Both the position numbers and the translations under genes were made by a program. From contig NZ_WODA01000025.1 in assembly GCF_009729855.1 (NCBI RefSeq), forward strand, positions 248,001 to 312,000: DNA of 64,000 nt, read 5' to 3'. Below are positions 7,681-15,202 of this stretch, one piece after another. The first letter of the stretch is position 1. Every line of letters starts with the position of its first letter. Below the pieces are notes generated by a model. The model saw only the letters and a list, made by a program, of their open reading frames with translations, was not told the origin of the DNA and ran no database searches. This DNA is from Agromyces luteolus. GTDB taxonomy: Bacteria; Actinomycetota; Actinomycetes; Actinomycetales; Microbacteriaceae.

Positions 7681-9741
7681 ATGACACGGCCCACCACCCC
7701 CGTCCCACCGCCGCAGCGCGGAACCGGCCCGAGGCCAGGACGCACCCCGCTCGCGGTCGCCGCGACCGCGGTGCTGGCCGTCGGCGCCGCGGTCCTCGGC
7801 CCCGCCCCGGCCTCGGCCGCTCCGGAACCGGTCGTCACCCGCGCCGCCATCGACCCGGCGCTCGTCGCGGGCCGAGGCGCAGACGTCCCGTTCCTCGAGC
7901 AGGAGGCCGAGCACGCGTCGACGAGCGGCGAGGTGATCGGTCCCGATCGCACCGCCTACACGATCGAGGCCGAGGCCTCCGGCCGCTCCGCCGTGCGGCT
8001 CGATCCCGGCGAGTACGTCGAGTTCACGCTGCCCCAGGCGGCGAATGCCATCACGGTGCGCTACAGCATCCCCGACGCGCCGGGCGGGGGCGGGATCACC
8101 GCGCCGCTGGAGGTCGCCGTCGACGGCGGCGAACCGGCCGTGATGCCCCTCACGTCCGAGTACTCGTGGCTCTACAACCAGTACCCGTTCACGAACGACC
8201 CGGACGCCGACCTCCTGCACCCGGACTGGTGGATCACCGAGTGCGGATGCGTCCCCGGCGAGGGCTACGAGGTCGCGAAGCCGTTCCGCCCGATGCACTT
8301 CTACGACGAGCAGCGGATGCTCCTGGGCCAGACCTTCCCGGCCGGCGCCGTCGTCCGCCTGACCGCCCCCGAGGGCACGGATGCCGCGTGGACGGTCATC
8401 GACCTCCTCGACTCCGAGCTCGTCGCACCGCCCTCGGAGCAGCCCGACGATTCGGTCAGCGTCCTGAAGTTCGGGGCCGACCCGGACGGCGTACGCGATT
8501 CCGCCCCGGCCTTCCGCACCGCGATCCGATGGGCGCAGCGGCACGGGGTCGAGGTGTTCATCCCCGCCGGCGAGTTCCGGGTCAGCGAGCACCTCATCGT
8601 CGACGAGGTCACGATCCGCGGCGCCGGCAACTGGCACTCGATCGTATTCGGCGAGGAGGTCGCGCTGAAGAAGCCGACCGCCGATGGCTCCGTGCACACC
8701 GGCGTGGGCTTCTACGGGAGGGACGCCGCCGACGGCGGCAGCTCGAACGTGCACCTGTCCGACTTCGCCATCCGCGGCGACGTCCGGGAGCGGATCGACA
8801 CCGACCAGGTCAACGGCGTCGGCGGAGCCATGAGCGACTCGACGATCGAGCGCCTCCACATCGAGCACACCAAGGTCGGGCTCTGGTTCGACGGCCCGAT
8901 GAACAACGTCGTGGTACGCGACAACGTGATCGTCGACCAGGTCGCCGACGGCCTGAACTTCCACACCGGCGTCACCGACTCGGTCGCCGAGCGCAACTTC
9001 GTCCGCAACACCGGCGACGACGGGCTCGCGATGTGGTCGGAGGGCGTCCCGAACGCCGGGAACGTGTTCGTGCGGAACACCGTCCAGACGCCGACGCTCG
9101 CGAACGGCATCGCGATCTACGGCGGCGCCGACACGACGGTCGAGGGCAACCTCGTCGCCGATCCGATCCGCGAGGGCAGCGCCCTGCACGCCGGCTCGCG
9201 GTTCGGCGCCGAGCCCTTCACCGGTTCGCTCGAGTTCACCGACAACACGACGGTCCGCGCCGGCACCTACGAGCTCAACTGGAACATCGGCCTCGGCTCG
9301 ATCTGGCTCTACGCGCTCGACCGGTCGATCGACCTGGCCGATGTCAGGGTCACGGGCGACCACTACCTCGACAGCACGTACAACGCGATCATGCTCGTCT
9401 CCGATTGGCCCGTGAAGGACCAGGTCTCGATCTCGAACGTGCACTTCGCCGACGTGCGCGTCGACGGCACCGGCACGTCCGTCCTGAGCGCGCGAGTCGC
9501 GGGGTCGGCCTCGTTCGAGAACGTGGATGCTCGCAACGTGGGCGCCGTCGGCATCAACAACTGCGGCACGTTCCACTTCACGCCCGCGGGCTCCGAGTTC
9601 TCGGTCGTCGACCTCGGAGGGAACGACTCGAGCGGCGTGAACACCACCGGCCCGTGGATGGCGCCGTGGGAGCTGCCGAACACGATCACGTGCGACGACC
9701 GGCCGCCGGTGGTCGCGCCGCCCGCGCCGTCGCCCTGGTGA
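7681..9741 (+). CDS. Secreted right-handed beta-helix glycoside hydrolase, GH87-like (alpha-1,3-glucanase/mycodextranase type)
   Basis: 686 residues. Residues 1-46 form a Sec signal peptide (hydrophobic run 24-40, ASA cleavage site at 46). A carbohydrate-binding-like beta-sandwich follows (about 70-250, EAEASGRSAVRLDPGEYVEF), then a pectate-lyase-type helix beginning VLKFGADPDGVRDSAPAF near residue 259. The segments QVNGVGGAMSDSTIERLHIE, HTKVGLWFDGP and NTGDDGLAMW resemble GH87 enzymes. The three acidic residues of that family would correspond to Asp423, Asp446 and Asp447. The substrate is therefore probably fungal or bacterial alpha-1,3-glucan, but this is inference. It stands alone between core thrS and a tRNA cluster, with its own promoter and terminator. 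Confidence 0.75.
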   Translation: MTRPTTPVPPPQRGTGPRPGRTPLAVAATAVLAVGAAVLGPAPASAAPEPVVTRAAIDPALVAGRGADVPFLEQEAEHASTSGEVIGPDRTAYTIEAEASGRSAVRLDPGEYVEFTLPQAANAITVRYSIPDAPGGGGITAPLEVAVDGGEPAVMPLTSEYSWLYNQYPFTNDPDADLLHPDWWITECGCVPGEGYEVAKPFRPMHFYDEQRMLLGQTFPAGAVVRLTAPEGTDAAWTVIDLLDSELVAPPSEQPDDSVSVLKFGADPDGVRDSAPAFRTAIRWAQRHGVEVFIPAGEFRVSEHLIVDEVTIRGAGNWHSIVFGEEVALKKPTADGSVHTGVGFYGRDAADGGSSNVHLSDFAIRGDVRERIDTDQVNGVGGAMSDSTIERLHIEHTKVGLWFDGPMNNVVVRDNVIVDQVADGLNFHTGVTDSVAERNFVRNTGDDGLAMWSEGVPNAGNVFVRNTVQTPTLANGIAIYGGADTTVEGNLVADPIREGSALHAGSRFGAEPFTGSLEFTDNTTVRAGTYELNWNIGLGSIWLYALDRSIDLADVRVTGDHYLDSTYNAIMLVSDWPVKDQVSISNVHFADVRVDGTGTSVLSARVAGSASFENVDARNVGAVGINNCGTFHFTPAGSEFSVVDLGGNDSSGVNTTGPWMAPWELPNTITCDDRPPVVAPPAPSPW

Positions 9742-9754
9742 GATCCGGATGCGA

Positions 9755-9784
9755 CGAAGGCCCCGGCTGCTGCCGGGGCCTTCG
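9755..9784 (+). terminator. Terminator hairpin after the GH87-like gene
   Basis: A perfect 13-bp stem (CGAAGGCCCCGGC and its complement) closes a TGCT loop 14 bp past the stop. No U-run follows on either side, so it could act for the convergent tRNA-Val as well. Confidence 0.75.
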
Positions 9785-9790
9785 TGCTGG

Positions 9791-9862
9791 TGGGCGATAC
9801 TGGGATCGAACCAGTGACCTCTTCCGTGTCAGGGAAGCGCGCTACCGCTGCGCCAATCGCCC
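9791..9862 (-). tRNA. tRNA-Val (anticodon GAC)
   Basis: Cloverleaf on the minus strand: acceptor GGGCGAT/ATCGCCC, anticodon loop CTGACAC between CTTCC and GGAAG, T-loop TTCGATC, discriminator A. The CCA end is not encoded. Confidence 0.95.
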
Positions 9863-9893
9863 GGATGCGAGTGAGCTCTGCGAACTCGTCTCG

Positions 9894-9964
9894 AGGTGGA
9901 TACGGGATTCGAACCCGTGTATACGGCTTTGCAGGCCGCTGCCTCGCCTCTCGGCCAATCCACC
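9894..9964 (-). tRNA. tRNA-Cys (anticodon GCA)
   Basis: Minus-strand cloverleaf with acceptor GGTGGAT/ATCCACC, anticodon loop CTGCAAA, T-loop TTCGAAT and discriminator U, the identity base of tRNA-Cys. CCA not encoded. Confidence 0.95.
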
Positions 9965-9982
9965 GTTGCTTGGGTTCACCAC

Positions 9983-10007
9983 CAAAGAACAAACCGGCTT
10001 TCGCCGG
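9983..10007 (-). terminator. Rho-independent terminator between tRNA-Gly and tRNA-Cys
   Basis: On the minus strand CCGGC-GAAA-GCCGG is followed by TTTGTTCTTT, one of the few classical U-tailed terminators in the window. It follows tRNA-Gly(GCC), implying that tRNA-Cys and tRNA-Val need a separate promoter or read-through. Confidence 0.75.
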
Positions 10008-10016
10008 CTTGGTCAG

Positions 10017-10089
10017 AGCGGATGACGAGACTCGAACTCGCGACCCTCACCTTGGCAAGGTGATGCGCTACCAACTGCGCCACATCCGC
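10017..10089 (-). tRNA. tRNA-Gly (anticodon GCC)
   Basis: Minus-strand cloverleaf: acceptor GCGGATG/CATCCGC, anticodon loop TTGCCAA between TCACC and GGTGA, T-loop TTCGAGT, discriminator U. CCA not encoded. Confidence 0.95.
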
Positions 10090-10115
10090 GTTGTCGCTGT
10101 TTCGGCGACAGAGAG

Positions 10116-10145
10116 ACTCTAACCGATGACGTGAACGATTGACAA
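10116..10145 (-). promoter_or_regulatory. Promoter of tRNA-Gly(GCC)
   Basis: On the minus strand TTGTCA (10145-10140) and TAGAGT (10121-10116) are 18 bp apart, about 27 bp before the mature tRNA 5' end. Confidence 0.65.
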
Positions 10146-10383
10146 ACCGAGGCCCCCTGCCCGCCGATTCCGGCCGATCAGGAGGCCAATCGAACCGCGC
10201 AACCCGGGCGTGTCGTCGACCAACGGGGTGTCTGACGGGCGCGACATCCGACGCCGACCCGCACGCTCGTTCCGGGTCCTCACCCGCGCTCGGATGCGCC
10301 CGCGCGCCGATGTGCAATCGACCCGCCGCGTGGGCTAGTATCGACTCCGCGGTCACGATCCGATCGGGCCCGCGATCCCACAT
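10146..10383. other. Intergenic region between divergent tRNA-Gly and tRNA-Val
   Basis: Apart from the tRNA promoters listed separately I see no gene, repeat or conserved RNA structure in these roughly 240 bp. Confidence 0.5.
10313..10341 (+). promoter_or_regulatory. Candidate promoter of tRNA-Val(CAC)
   Basis: TAGTAT at 10336-10341 is a good -10 element; the best -35 at 17-bp spacing is the poor TGCAAT (10313-10318). The tRNA starts 43 bp further on. Confidence 0.45.
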
Positions 10384-10456
10384 GGGCGATTGGCGCAGCT
10401 GGTAGCGCGCTTCCTTCACACGGAAGAGGTCGTCGGTTCGAGCCCGGCATCGCCCA
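10384..10456 (+). tRNA. tRNA-Val (anticodon CAC)
   Basis: Plus-strand cloverleaf with acceptor GGGCGAT/ATCGCCC, anticodon loop TTCACAC between CTTCC and GGAAG, T-loop TTCGAGC, discriminator A. CCA happens to follow at 10457-10459. Confidence 0.95.
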
Positions 10457-10465
10457 CCACGACGA

Positions 10466-10491
10466 AACGCCCCCGGCTCCCCGGGGGCGTT
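10466..10491 (+). terminator. Terminator of tRNA-Val(CAC)
   Basis: An 11-bp stem (AACGCCCCCGG with its complement) around a CTCC loop, followed by CCTCGTTTC, directly after the tRNA. Confidence 0.75.
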
Positions 10492-10526
10492 CCTCGTTTC
10501 GGCGGGCGGGTCTCGGCGGGCGTGCG

Positions 10527-11087
10527 CTACCCCCACCCGTACCGCGCGGCGAGGGCGTCCACGACCCGGCCGTACCGGTCCGCGTCGAGCGACGCTGCTT
10601 CACGCCGCATCCCGTCCGTGTGCACGAGGAAGACGCGATCGATCCGAGCCCAGCTCGGCCGGCCCTCGCCGTCCCACGCCCCCGCGCCGAGCGCGACGGC
10701 GTCGCCGTTGCCGTCCTGCGGCCTGCTCGTCAGCTGCACGGCCAGGAAGCGCCCCTCGGTGCCCGCCGCCACGACGACCACGGGCCGATCCTTGCCCCGA
10801 CCGTCTCGTTCCTCGTAGGGCACCCAGGTCCAGACGACCTCGCCCGGGTCCGGTTCGCCGTCCCGCTCCGGGGTGTAGGCGAACCGCACGCGACGGATGC
10901 CGGCGGGATCCAGCTCGACCGTCGCCGACGGTCCCGAGCGCCCGGGCCACTCCTCGTCGTCGGCTCGCGGCGGCGACGCGGCATCCGTCACGGTCGGCGC
11001 AGGTCGGTCGGGGCGACCGGCCGGCGACGTCGGGAACGGGCGGATGACACGCCGGAGGGCGGTGAGGAAGCGGTGGGTGTCAGGCAC
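10527..11087 (-). CDS. PemK/MazF-like protein without a visible antitoxin
   Basis: 186 residues. An N-terminal half of about 90 residues is basic and proline-rich and looks disordered. The C-terminal half has the PemK/MazF-like fold signature: PGEVVWTWVPYEE, then GKDRPVVVVA, then a LTSRPQ strand and a C-terminal helix. MazF/PemK toxins are mRNA interferases, but this longer actinobacterial branch occurs without a partner and its activity is not established. No antitoxin-sized frame lies next to it: amt is on one side and tRNA-Val on the other. The GTG start at 11087 is preceded by TAGTGT with a 6-nt gap and no ribosome binding site, so the mRNA is probably leaderless. Confidence 0.75.
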   Translation of the reverse strand: MPDTHRFLTALRRVIRPFPTSPAGRPDRPAPTVTDAASPPRADDEEWPGRSGPSATVELDPAGIRRVRFAYTPERDGEPDPGEVVWTWVPYEERDGRGKDRPVVVVAAGTEGRFLAVQLTSRPQDGNGDAVALGAGAWDGEGRPSWARIDRVFLVHTDGMRREAASLDADRYGRVVDALAARYGWG

Positions 11088-11093
11088 ACCCGC

Positions 11094-11099
11094 ACACTA
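11094..11099 (-). promoter_or_regulatory. -10 element of a probable leaderless promoter (PemK/MazF-like gene)
   Basis: TAGTGT on the minus strand ends six bases before the GTG start, so the predicted transcript begins at the start codon. Confidence 0.55.
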
Positions 11100-11102
11100 T
11101 CC

Positions 11103-11120
11103 TCACCGCCCTCGCGGTGA
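11103..11120 (-). terminator. Hairpin after amt
   Basis: A 7-bp stem (TCACCGC with its complement) and CCTC loop lie 8 bp past the amt stop and upstream of the -10 of the next gene. Confidence 0.5.
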
Positions 11121-11128
11121 TCGCAGGA

Positions 11129-12352
11129 TCAGACGGACTCGAGCTTGTAGCCCTCTTCGCCGTGGACGATCGTGTCGATGCCCGCCAGCTCGTCCTCGTT
11201 CTTCACGCGGAAGCCGATGGTCTTCTCGATCGCGAAGCCGACCACGAAGGCGACGATGAACGAGTAGAGCAGGACGCCGACGGCGGCGATCGCCTGGACG
11301 GCCAGCTGGCCGGCGTCGCCACCGACGAAGAGGCCGGTGCCGGTCGCGAAGAAGCCGAGGTAGAGCGTACCGATGAGGCCGCCGACCAGGTGGATGCCCA
11401 CCACGTCGAGCGAGTCGTCGAAGCCCCACTTGAACTTCAGCTCGATCGCGATGGCGCAGACCGCACCCGCGACGACGCCGAGGACCGTCGCCCAGCCCGG
11501 GGTCAGGTTGGCACAGGCCGGGGTGATCGCGACGAGACCCGCGACGGCGCCCGATGCGGCACCGACCGAGGTCGGCTTGCCGTCCTTGATCTTCTCGACG
11601 ATCATCCACGCGAGGATGGCCGCGGCCGTGGCGACCAGCGTGTTGACCGCGATGAGGCCGACGCCGGGCATGCCCTCGGCGAGGAACTCCGCGCCGGCGT
11701 TGAAGCCGAACCAGCCGAACCAGAGGATCGAGGCGCCGAGCAGGGTCAGCGGCACGTTGTGCGGCTTGTCCATGCCCTTCTGGAAGCCGACGCGCTTGCC
11801 GAGGACGAGCGCGAGCGCGAGCGCCGCCGCACCGGCGTTGATGTGCACCGCGGTTCCACCGGCGTAGTCGATGACGCCCGGGAGGCCCAGGGTGTCGCCG
11901 AGCGAGAGGATCCAGCCGCCGCCCCAGACCCAGGCCGCGACCGGGAAGTACACGAGCGTCGCCCAGATGCCGGCGAAGATCATCCACGCGCCGAACTTCG
12001 CGCGGTCCGCGATGGCGCCCGAGATGAGCGCGACGGTGATGATGGCGAACGTCGCGCCGAAGATCACGCCGAGCAGGTCGGCGTTGGCCGACTCACCGCC
12101 GGCGAGGCTCGCGAGCCCGAAGTCGGCGAAGGGGTTGCCCGAGAACTCCCAGGCGCTGCCGACCGCGCTCATGTTGAAGCCGTACAGCACCCACAGGACG
12201 CTGATCAGTCCCATTGCGCCGAAGCTCATCATCATCATGCTGACGACGCTCTTCGCCTTGACCAGGCCGCCGTAGAAGAACGCGACGCCCGGCGTCATGA
12301 AGAGCACGAGCGCGGATGCCGTGACGGCCCACGCGATGTTGCCGCTATCCAT
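11129..12352 (-). CDS. amt: Ammonium transporter Amt
   Basis: The 407-residue polytopic protein of the Amt/MEP/Rh family has about 11 membrane helices, starting with DSGNIAWAVTASALVLFMTP. The twin pore histidines are present in GGTAVHINAG and VVGIHLVGG, and the GWFGFNAGAE signature is intact. It takes up ammonium across the cytoplasmic membrane when nitrogen is scarce. The ATG at 12352 has GAGGA upstream. No glnK (PII) gene follows; the gene is monocistronic here. Two GlnR-type boxes lie 122-178 bp upstream. Confidence 0.96.
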   Translation of the reverse strand: MDSGNIAWAVTASALVLFMTPGVAFFYGGLVKAKSVVSMMMMSFGAMGLISVLWVLYGFNMSAVGSAWEFSGNPFADFGLASLAGGESANADLLGVIFGATFAIITVALISGAIADRAKFGAWMIFAGIWATLVYFPVAAWVWGGGWILSLGDTLGLPGVIDYAGGTAVHINAGAAALALALVLGKRVGFQKGMDKPHNVPLTLLGASILWFGWFGFNAGAEFLAEGMPGVGLIAVNTLVATAAAILAWMIVEKIKDGKPTSVGAASGAVAGLVAITPACANLTPGWATVLGVVAGAVCAIAIELKFKWGFDDSLDVVGIHLVGGLIGTLYLGFFATGTGLFVGGDAGQLAVQAIAAVGVLLYSFIVAFVVGFAIEKTIGFRVKNEDELAGIDTIVHGEEGYKLESV

Positions 12353-12473
12353 AGGTAATCCTCACACCTCTTGGTTTGCAGGGGACGTACCGCGAGGGGG
12401 ATGAGACTGGGGCTCGTCTCGAGGTACGACGTTCAGAATGGTGCGGGAACGTTTCGCCCACGGGGCACCCTGC

Positions 12474-12489
12474 GTTTCGCAACGGTTAC
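12474..12489 (-). promoter_or_regulatory. GlnR-type box upstream of amt (proximal)
   Basis: Minus strand GTAAC-N6-GAAAC, a perfect match to the actinobacterial GlnR consensus GTNAC-N6-GAAAC. Confidence 0.6.
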
Positions 12490-12514
12490 GGAATCGCGCG
12501 CGATGTAACGAGCA

Positions 12515-12530
12515 TGTTTCCGGATGCCGC
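12515..12530 (-). promoter_or_regulatory. GlnR-type box upstream of amt (distal)
   Basis: Minus strand GAAAC-N6-GTTAC, the same half sites in the alternate order. It starts 41 bp from the proximal box, close to four helical turns. Confidence 0.5.
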
Positions 12531-12583
12531 GACGAGCCTCCGAAATCGCTGCCGAGCACGTGTGCCGGGCGTGCGCCGACCGC

Positions 12584-13639
12584 TCAGTCGTGCGGAGGGA
12601 GCTCGCCCGTGGTGAGGGCGATCATGCGCGACATCGAGCGCAGGTACTTCTTACGGTAGCCACCCGAGAGCATGTCGCCGCCGAACACCTCGTCGAGTGC
12701 GAGCCCGCTCGCGAGGATCGGGACCTCGGCGTCGTACACCCGGTCGATGAAGGCGACCAGGCGGAGCGCGGCGTTCTGGTCCGTGAGCTCGCGGACGCCG
12801 GTGAGCGCGATGAACTCGAGGCCCTCGATGAGCTTGATGTACTTCGACGGGTGCACGGTCGACAGGTGCGCCAGCAGGGCGTCGAATCCGTCGAGCGACA
12901 CGCGGTGCCCCCGGGAGGCGAGGGTCGCCGCCGCGTGCTCGACCGCGGCGTCGTCGGCGAGCGCCTCGGCGTGCCCCTCGGTGTCGCGCCGGCGGTAGTC
13001 GAGCCCGTCGATGCGCAGCGTCTCGAAGTTCGACGACAGCGCGTGGATCTCGCGGAGGAAGTCGGCGGCGGCGAAGCGCCCCTCGCCGAGCGCGTTCGGC
13101 GGCGTGTTGCTCGTCGCCGCGACCCTGGTGCCGCCGGCCATGAGCTCGCCGAGGAACCGGGTCATGAGCATGGTGTCGCCCGGGTCGTCGAGCTCGAACT
13201 CGTCGATGCAGACCAGGCGGGCGCCGCGCAGCAGTTCCACCGCCTGCGCGTATCCCAGGGCGCCGACGAGTGCGGTGTACTCGATGAACGTGCCGAAGTA
13301 CTTCGGACCGTGCGCGACGTGCCAGAGCGCGGCGAGGAGGTGCGTCTTGCCGACGCCGAAGCCGCCGTCGAGGTAGACGCCGGGCAGCTCGATGCGGGCC
13401 GGGCGCTTGCGCGAGAAGAACCCCCCGGGCCGCTGTGCGGCCCGCCACGCGCCGGCGAACGCGTTCAGCCGGTCGAGGGCGGCCTGCTGCGACGGGAAGT
13501 CGTGGTCCGGCCGGTACGACTCGAACGAGGCGTGCTCGAACTGCGGCGGCGGCACCAGCTCCGAGGCGATCTCGGCGCCCGTGATCGACGGGTTGCGGTC
13601 GACGAGTCGCTCGAGAGCGGATGCCGCGGCAGTGGTCAT
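12584..13639 (-). CDS. zapE: Cell division protein ZapE (AFG1-like AAA+ ATPase)
   Basis: 351-residue AFG1/ZapE P-loop ATPase. Walker A is GGFGVGKT (residues 92-99) and Walker B is VCIDEFEL (about 145); sensor-type ATSNTPPN and the C-terminal HPSKY segment are also typical. ZapE binds FtsZ in E. coli; actinobacterial members are annotated the same way without direct evidence. The start at 13639 gives the full family N-terminus. It is divergent from the sulfurtransferase gene and separated from amt by 231 bp that hold the GlnR boxes. Confidence 0.88.
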   Translation of the reverse strand: MTTAAASALERLVDRNPSITGAEIASELVPPPQFEHASFESYRPDHDFPSQQAALDRLNAFAGAWRAAQRPGGFFSRKRPARIELPGVYLDGGFGVGKTHLLAALWHVAHGPKYFGTFIEYTALVGALGYAQAVELLRGARLVCIDEFELDDPGDTMLMTRFLGELMAGGTRVAATSNTPPNALGEGRFAAADFLREIHALSSNFETLRIDGLDYRRRDTEGHAEALADDAAVEHAAATLASRGHRVSLDGFDALLAHLSTVHPSKYIKLIEGLEFIALTGVRELTDQNAALRLVAFIDRVYDAEVPILASGLALDEVFGGDMLSGGYRKKYLRSMSRMIALTTGELPPHD

Positions 13640-13783
13640 CGGCGTGGGATCTCCTGTTGCACCTCGTGACGTGCGCGGTGACGACGACCGGCATGGCGCG
13701 TAGATTCGGTGGTGGACGGGTCACCAGCCTAGTCCGCTCCCCGATCCGCACTCGCCCGACCGGGCGACCACTGGAGGTTCCCC

Positions 13784-14683
13784 ATGTCCGTCGAGTTCGA
13801 CCCCGCCGCCAAGCTGGCCGAGTACGCCCACCCCGAGCGGCTCGTCACCACGGACTGGCTCGCCGAACGCCTCGGGGAGCCGGGACTCGTCGTCGTGGAG
13901 TCCGACGAGGACGTCCTGCTCTACGAGGTCGGCCACATCCCGGGCGCCGTGAAGGTCGACTGGCACACCGAGCTCAACGACCCGGTCGTGCGCGACTACC
14001 TCTCCGGCGAGCAGTTCGCCGAACTGCTCTCCGCGAAGGGCATCGCACGCGACGACACCGTCGTGATCTACGGCGACAAGAACAACTGGTGGGCCGCGTA
14101 CGCGCTCTGGGTCTTCACGCTCTTCGGACACGAGGACGTCCGCCTCCTCGACGGCGGTCGCGACAAGTGGATCGCCGAGGGCCGCCCGCTGACCACCGAC
14201 GCGCCCGCCCGCGAGCCCGTCGAGTACCCGGTCGTGGAACGCGACGACACCGCCATCCGCGCCTTCAAGGAGGACGTGCTCGCGCACTTCGGCAACCCGC
14301 TCATCGACGTCCGCTCGCCCGAGGAGTACACGGGCGAGCGCACGCACATGCCGGCCTACCCCGAGGAGGGGGCGCTCCGCGGGGGCCACATCCCCACCGC
14401 GGCATCCGTGCCATGGGCCCGCGCCGCCGCCGAGGACGGCACGTTCCGCACGCGCGCCGAACTCGACGCGATCTACCGCGACGAGGTCGGGCTGGCGGAC
14501 GGCGACGACGTCATCGCCTACTGCCGCATCGGGGAGCGCTCGAGCCACACGTGGTTCGTCCTGACGCACCTGCTCGGGTTCGAGGGCGTCCGCAACTACG
14601 ACGGGTCGTGGACGGAATGGGGCAGCGCGGTGCGCGTGCCGATCGCGACCGGTCCTGAGCGCGGCGAGGCGCCGGCCCGCTAG
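13784..14683 (+). CDS. sseA: Thiosulfate/3-mercaptopyruvate sulfurtransferase (tandem rhodanese)
   Basis: 299 residues with two rhodanese domains, the first inactive and the second carrying the active-site cysteine loop CRIGERS near residue 248, followed by SSHTWFVL. It moves sulfane sulfur from thiosulfate or mercaptopyruvate to an acceptor. GGAGG precedes the ATG at 13784. The downstream sufE-like gene, 36 bp on, is a likely sulfur acceptor partner. The symbol follows mycobacterial usage. Confidence 0.9.
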   Translation: MSVEFDPAAKLAEYAHPERLVTTDWLAERLGEPGLVVVESDEDVLLYEVGHIPGAVKVDWHTELNDPVVRDYLSGEQFAELLSAKGIARDDTVVIYGDKNNWWAAYALWVFTLFGHEDVRLLDGGRDKWIAEGRPLTTDAPAREPVEYPVVERDDTAIRAFKEDVLAHFGNPLIDVRSPEEYTGERTHMPAYPEEGALRGGHIPTAASVPWARAAAEDGTFRTRAELDAIYRDEVGLADGDDVIAYCRIGERSSHTWFVLTHLLGFEGVRNYDGSWTEWGSAVRVPIATGPERGEAPAR

Positions 14684-14719
14684 GGCGTCGGCCCGGCGCC
14701 GGGTGGGAGAATGGATCCG

Positions 14720-15160
14720 ATGGATGCCACGACCCTGCCCCCGGCGCTCGCCGAGACGCGCGAGGACTTCCTCGCGCTCGGCGTGAAGGACCGGCTGACG
14801 CTGCTGCTCGACTTCTCCAACGAACTGCCGGAGCTGCCGGAGCGCTATCGCGACCACCCCGACCTGCTCGAGCGCGTCGAGGAGTGCCAGTCGCCCGTGT
14901 ACATCTTCGTCGAGGTCGATCCGGAGGGCGTCGTGCACATGCACGCCACCGCGCCGGCGGAGGCGCCCACGACCCGCGGTTTCGCGTCGATCCTCGCGCA
15001 GGGCCTGGAGGGCCTCACACCCGACGAGGTGTTCGCGATCCCCGCGGACTACCCGCAGTCGCTCGGCCTGGGCGAGGCCGTCTCGCCGCTCCGCGTGCGC
15101 GGGATGTCGGGCATGCTCGCTCGCGCGAAGCGTCAGCTCTCCGAGCGCATCTCCGCCTGA
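14720..15160 (+). CDS. SufE-family sulfur acceptor protein
   Basis: About 146 residues of the SufE fold. The acceptor cysteine lies in VEECQSPVYIFVEV and the MRVRGMSGMLARAKRQ-type C-terminal helix ends the protein. SufE accepts persulfide sulfur for Fe-S assembly or related routes; here it follows a sulfurtransferase, not sufS, suggesting a rhodanese-SufE relay (inference). ATG 14711 and ATG 14720 are in frame; 14720 is preferred because GGGAGA at 14705-14710 is then nine bases away. GAGAAT seven bases before 14720 could alternatively be a -10 of a leaderless transcript. Confidence 0.88.
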   Translation: MDATTLPPALAETREDFLALGVKDRLTLLLDFSNELPELPERYRDHPDLLERVEECQSPVYIFVEVDPEGVVHMHATAPAEAPTTRGFASILAQGLEGLTPDEVFAIPADYPQSLGLGEAVSPLRVRGMSGMLARAKRQLSERISA

Positions 15161-15202
15161 GCGGCGGCGCGAGCGGGGCTCGACGCCGGCGAGGCGTTCG
15201 CG

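Noticed and set aside
5602-9741. 1379-codon plus-strand open frame spanning the complement of thrS
   Set aside because: Only the part from 7681 on is a gene; the first two thirds are the antisense shadow of thrS and show Arg/Leu/Val-rich low complexity typical of high-G+C shadow frames.
9791-10456. tRNA cluster as an integration site with an island
   Set aside because: No direct repeat of a tRNA 3' end, integrase or phage gene is seen on either side. The lone glucanase gene is the only accessory-looking neighbour.
9791-10456. Inverted duplication of tRNA-Val genes as a repeat element
   Set aside because: The two tRNA-Val genes share stems because they are isoacceptors with GAC and CAC anticodons; flanks are unrelated.
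10457-10459. Encoded CCA end of tRNA-Val(CAC)
   Set aside because: None of the other five tRNAs encodes CCA, so this is probably chance.
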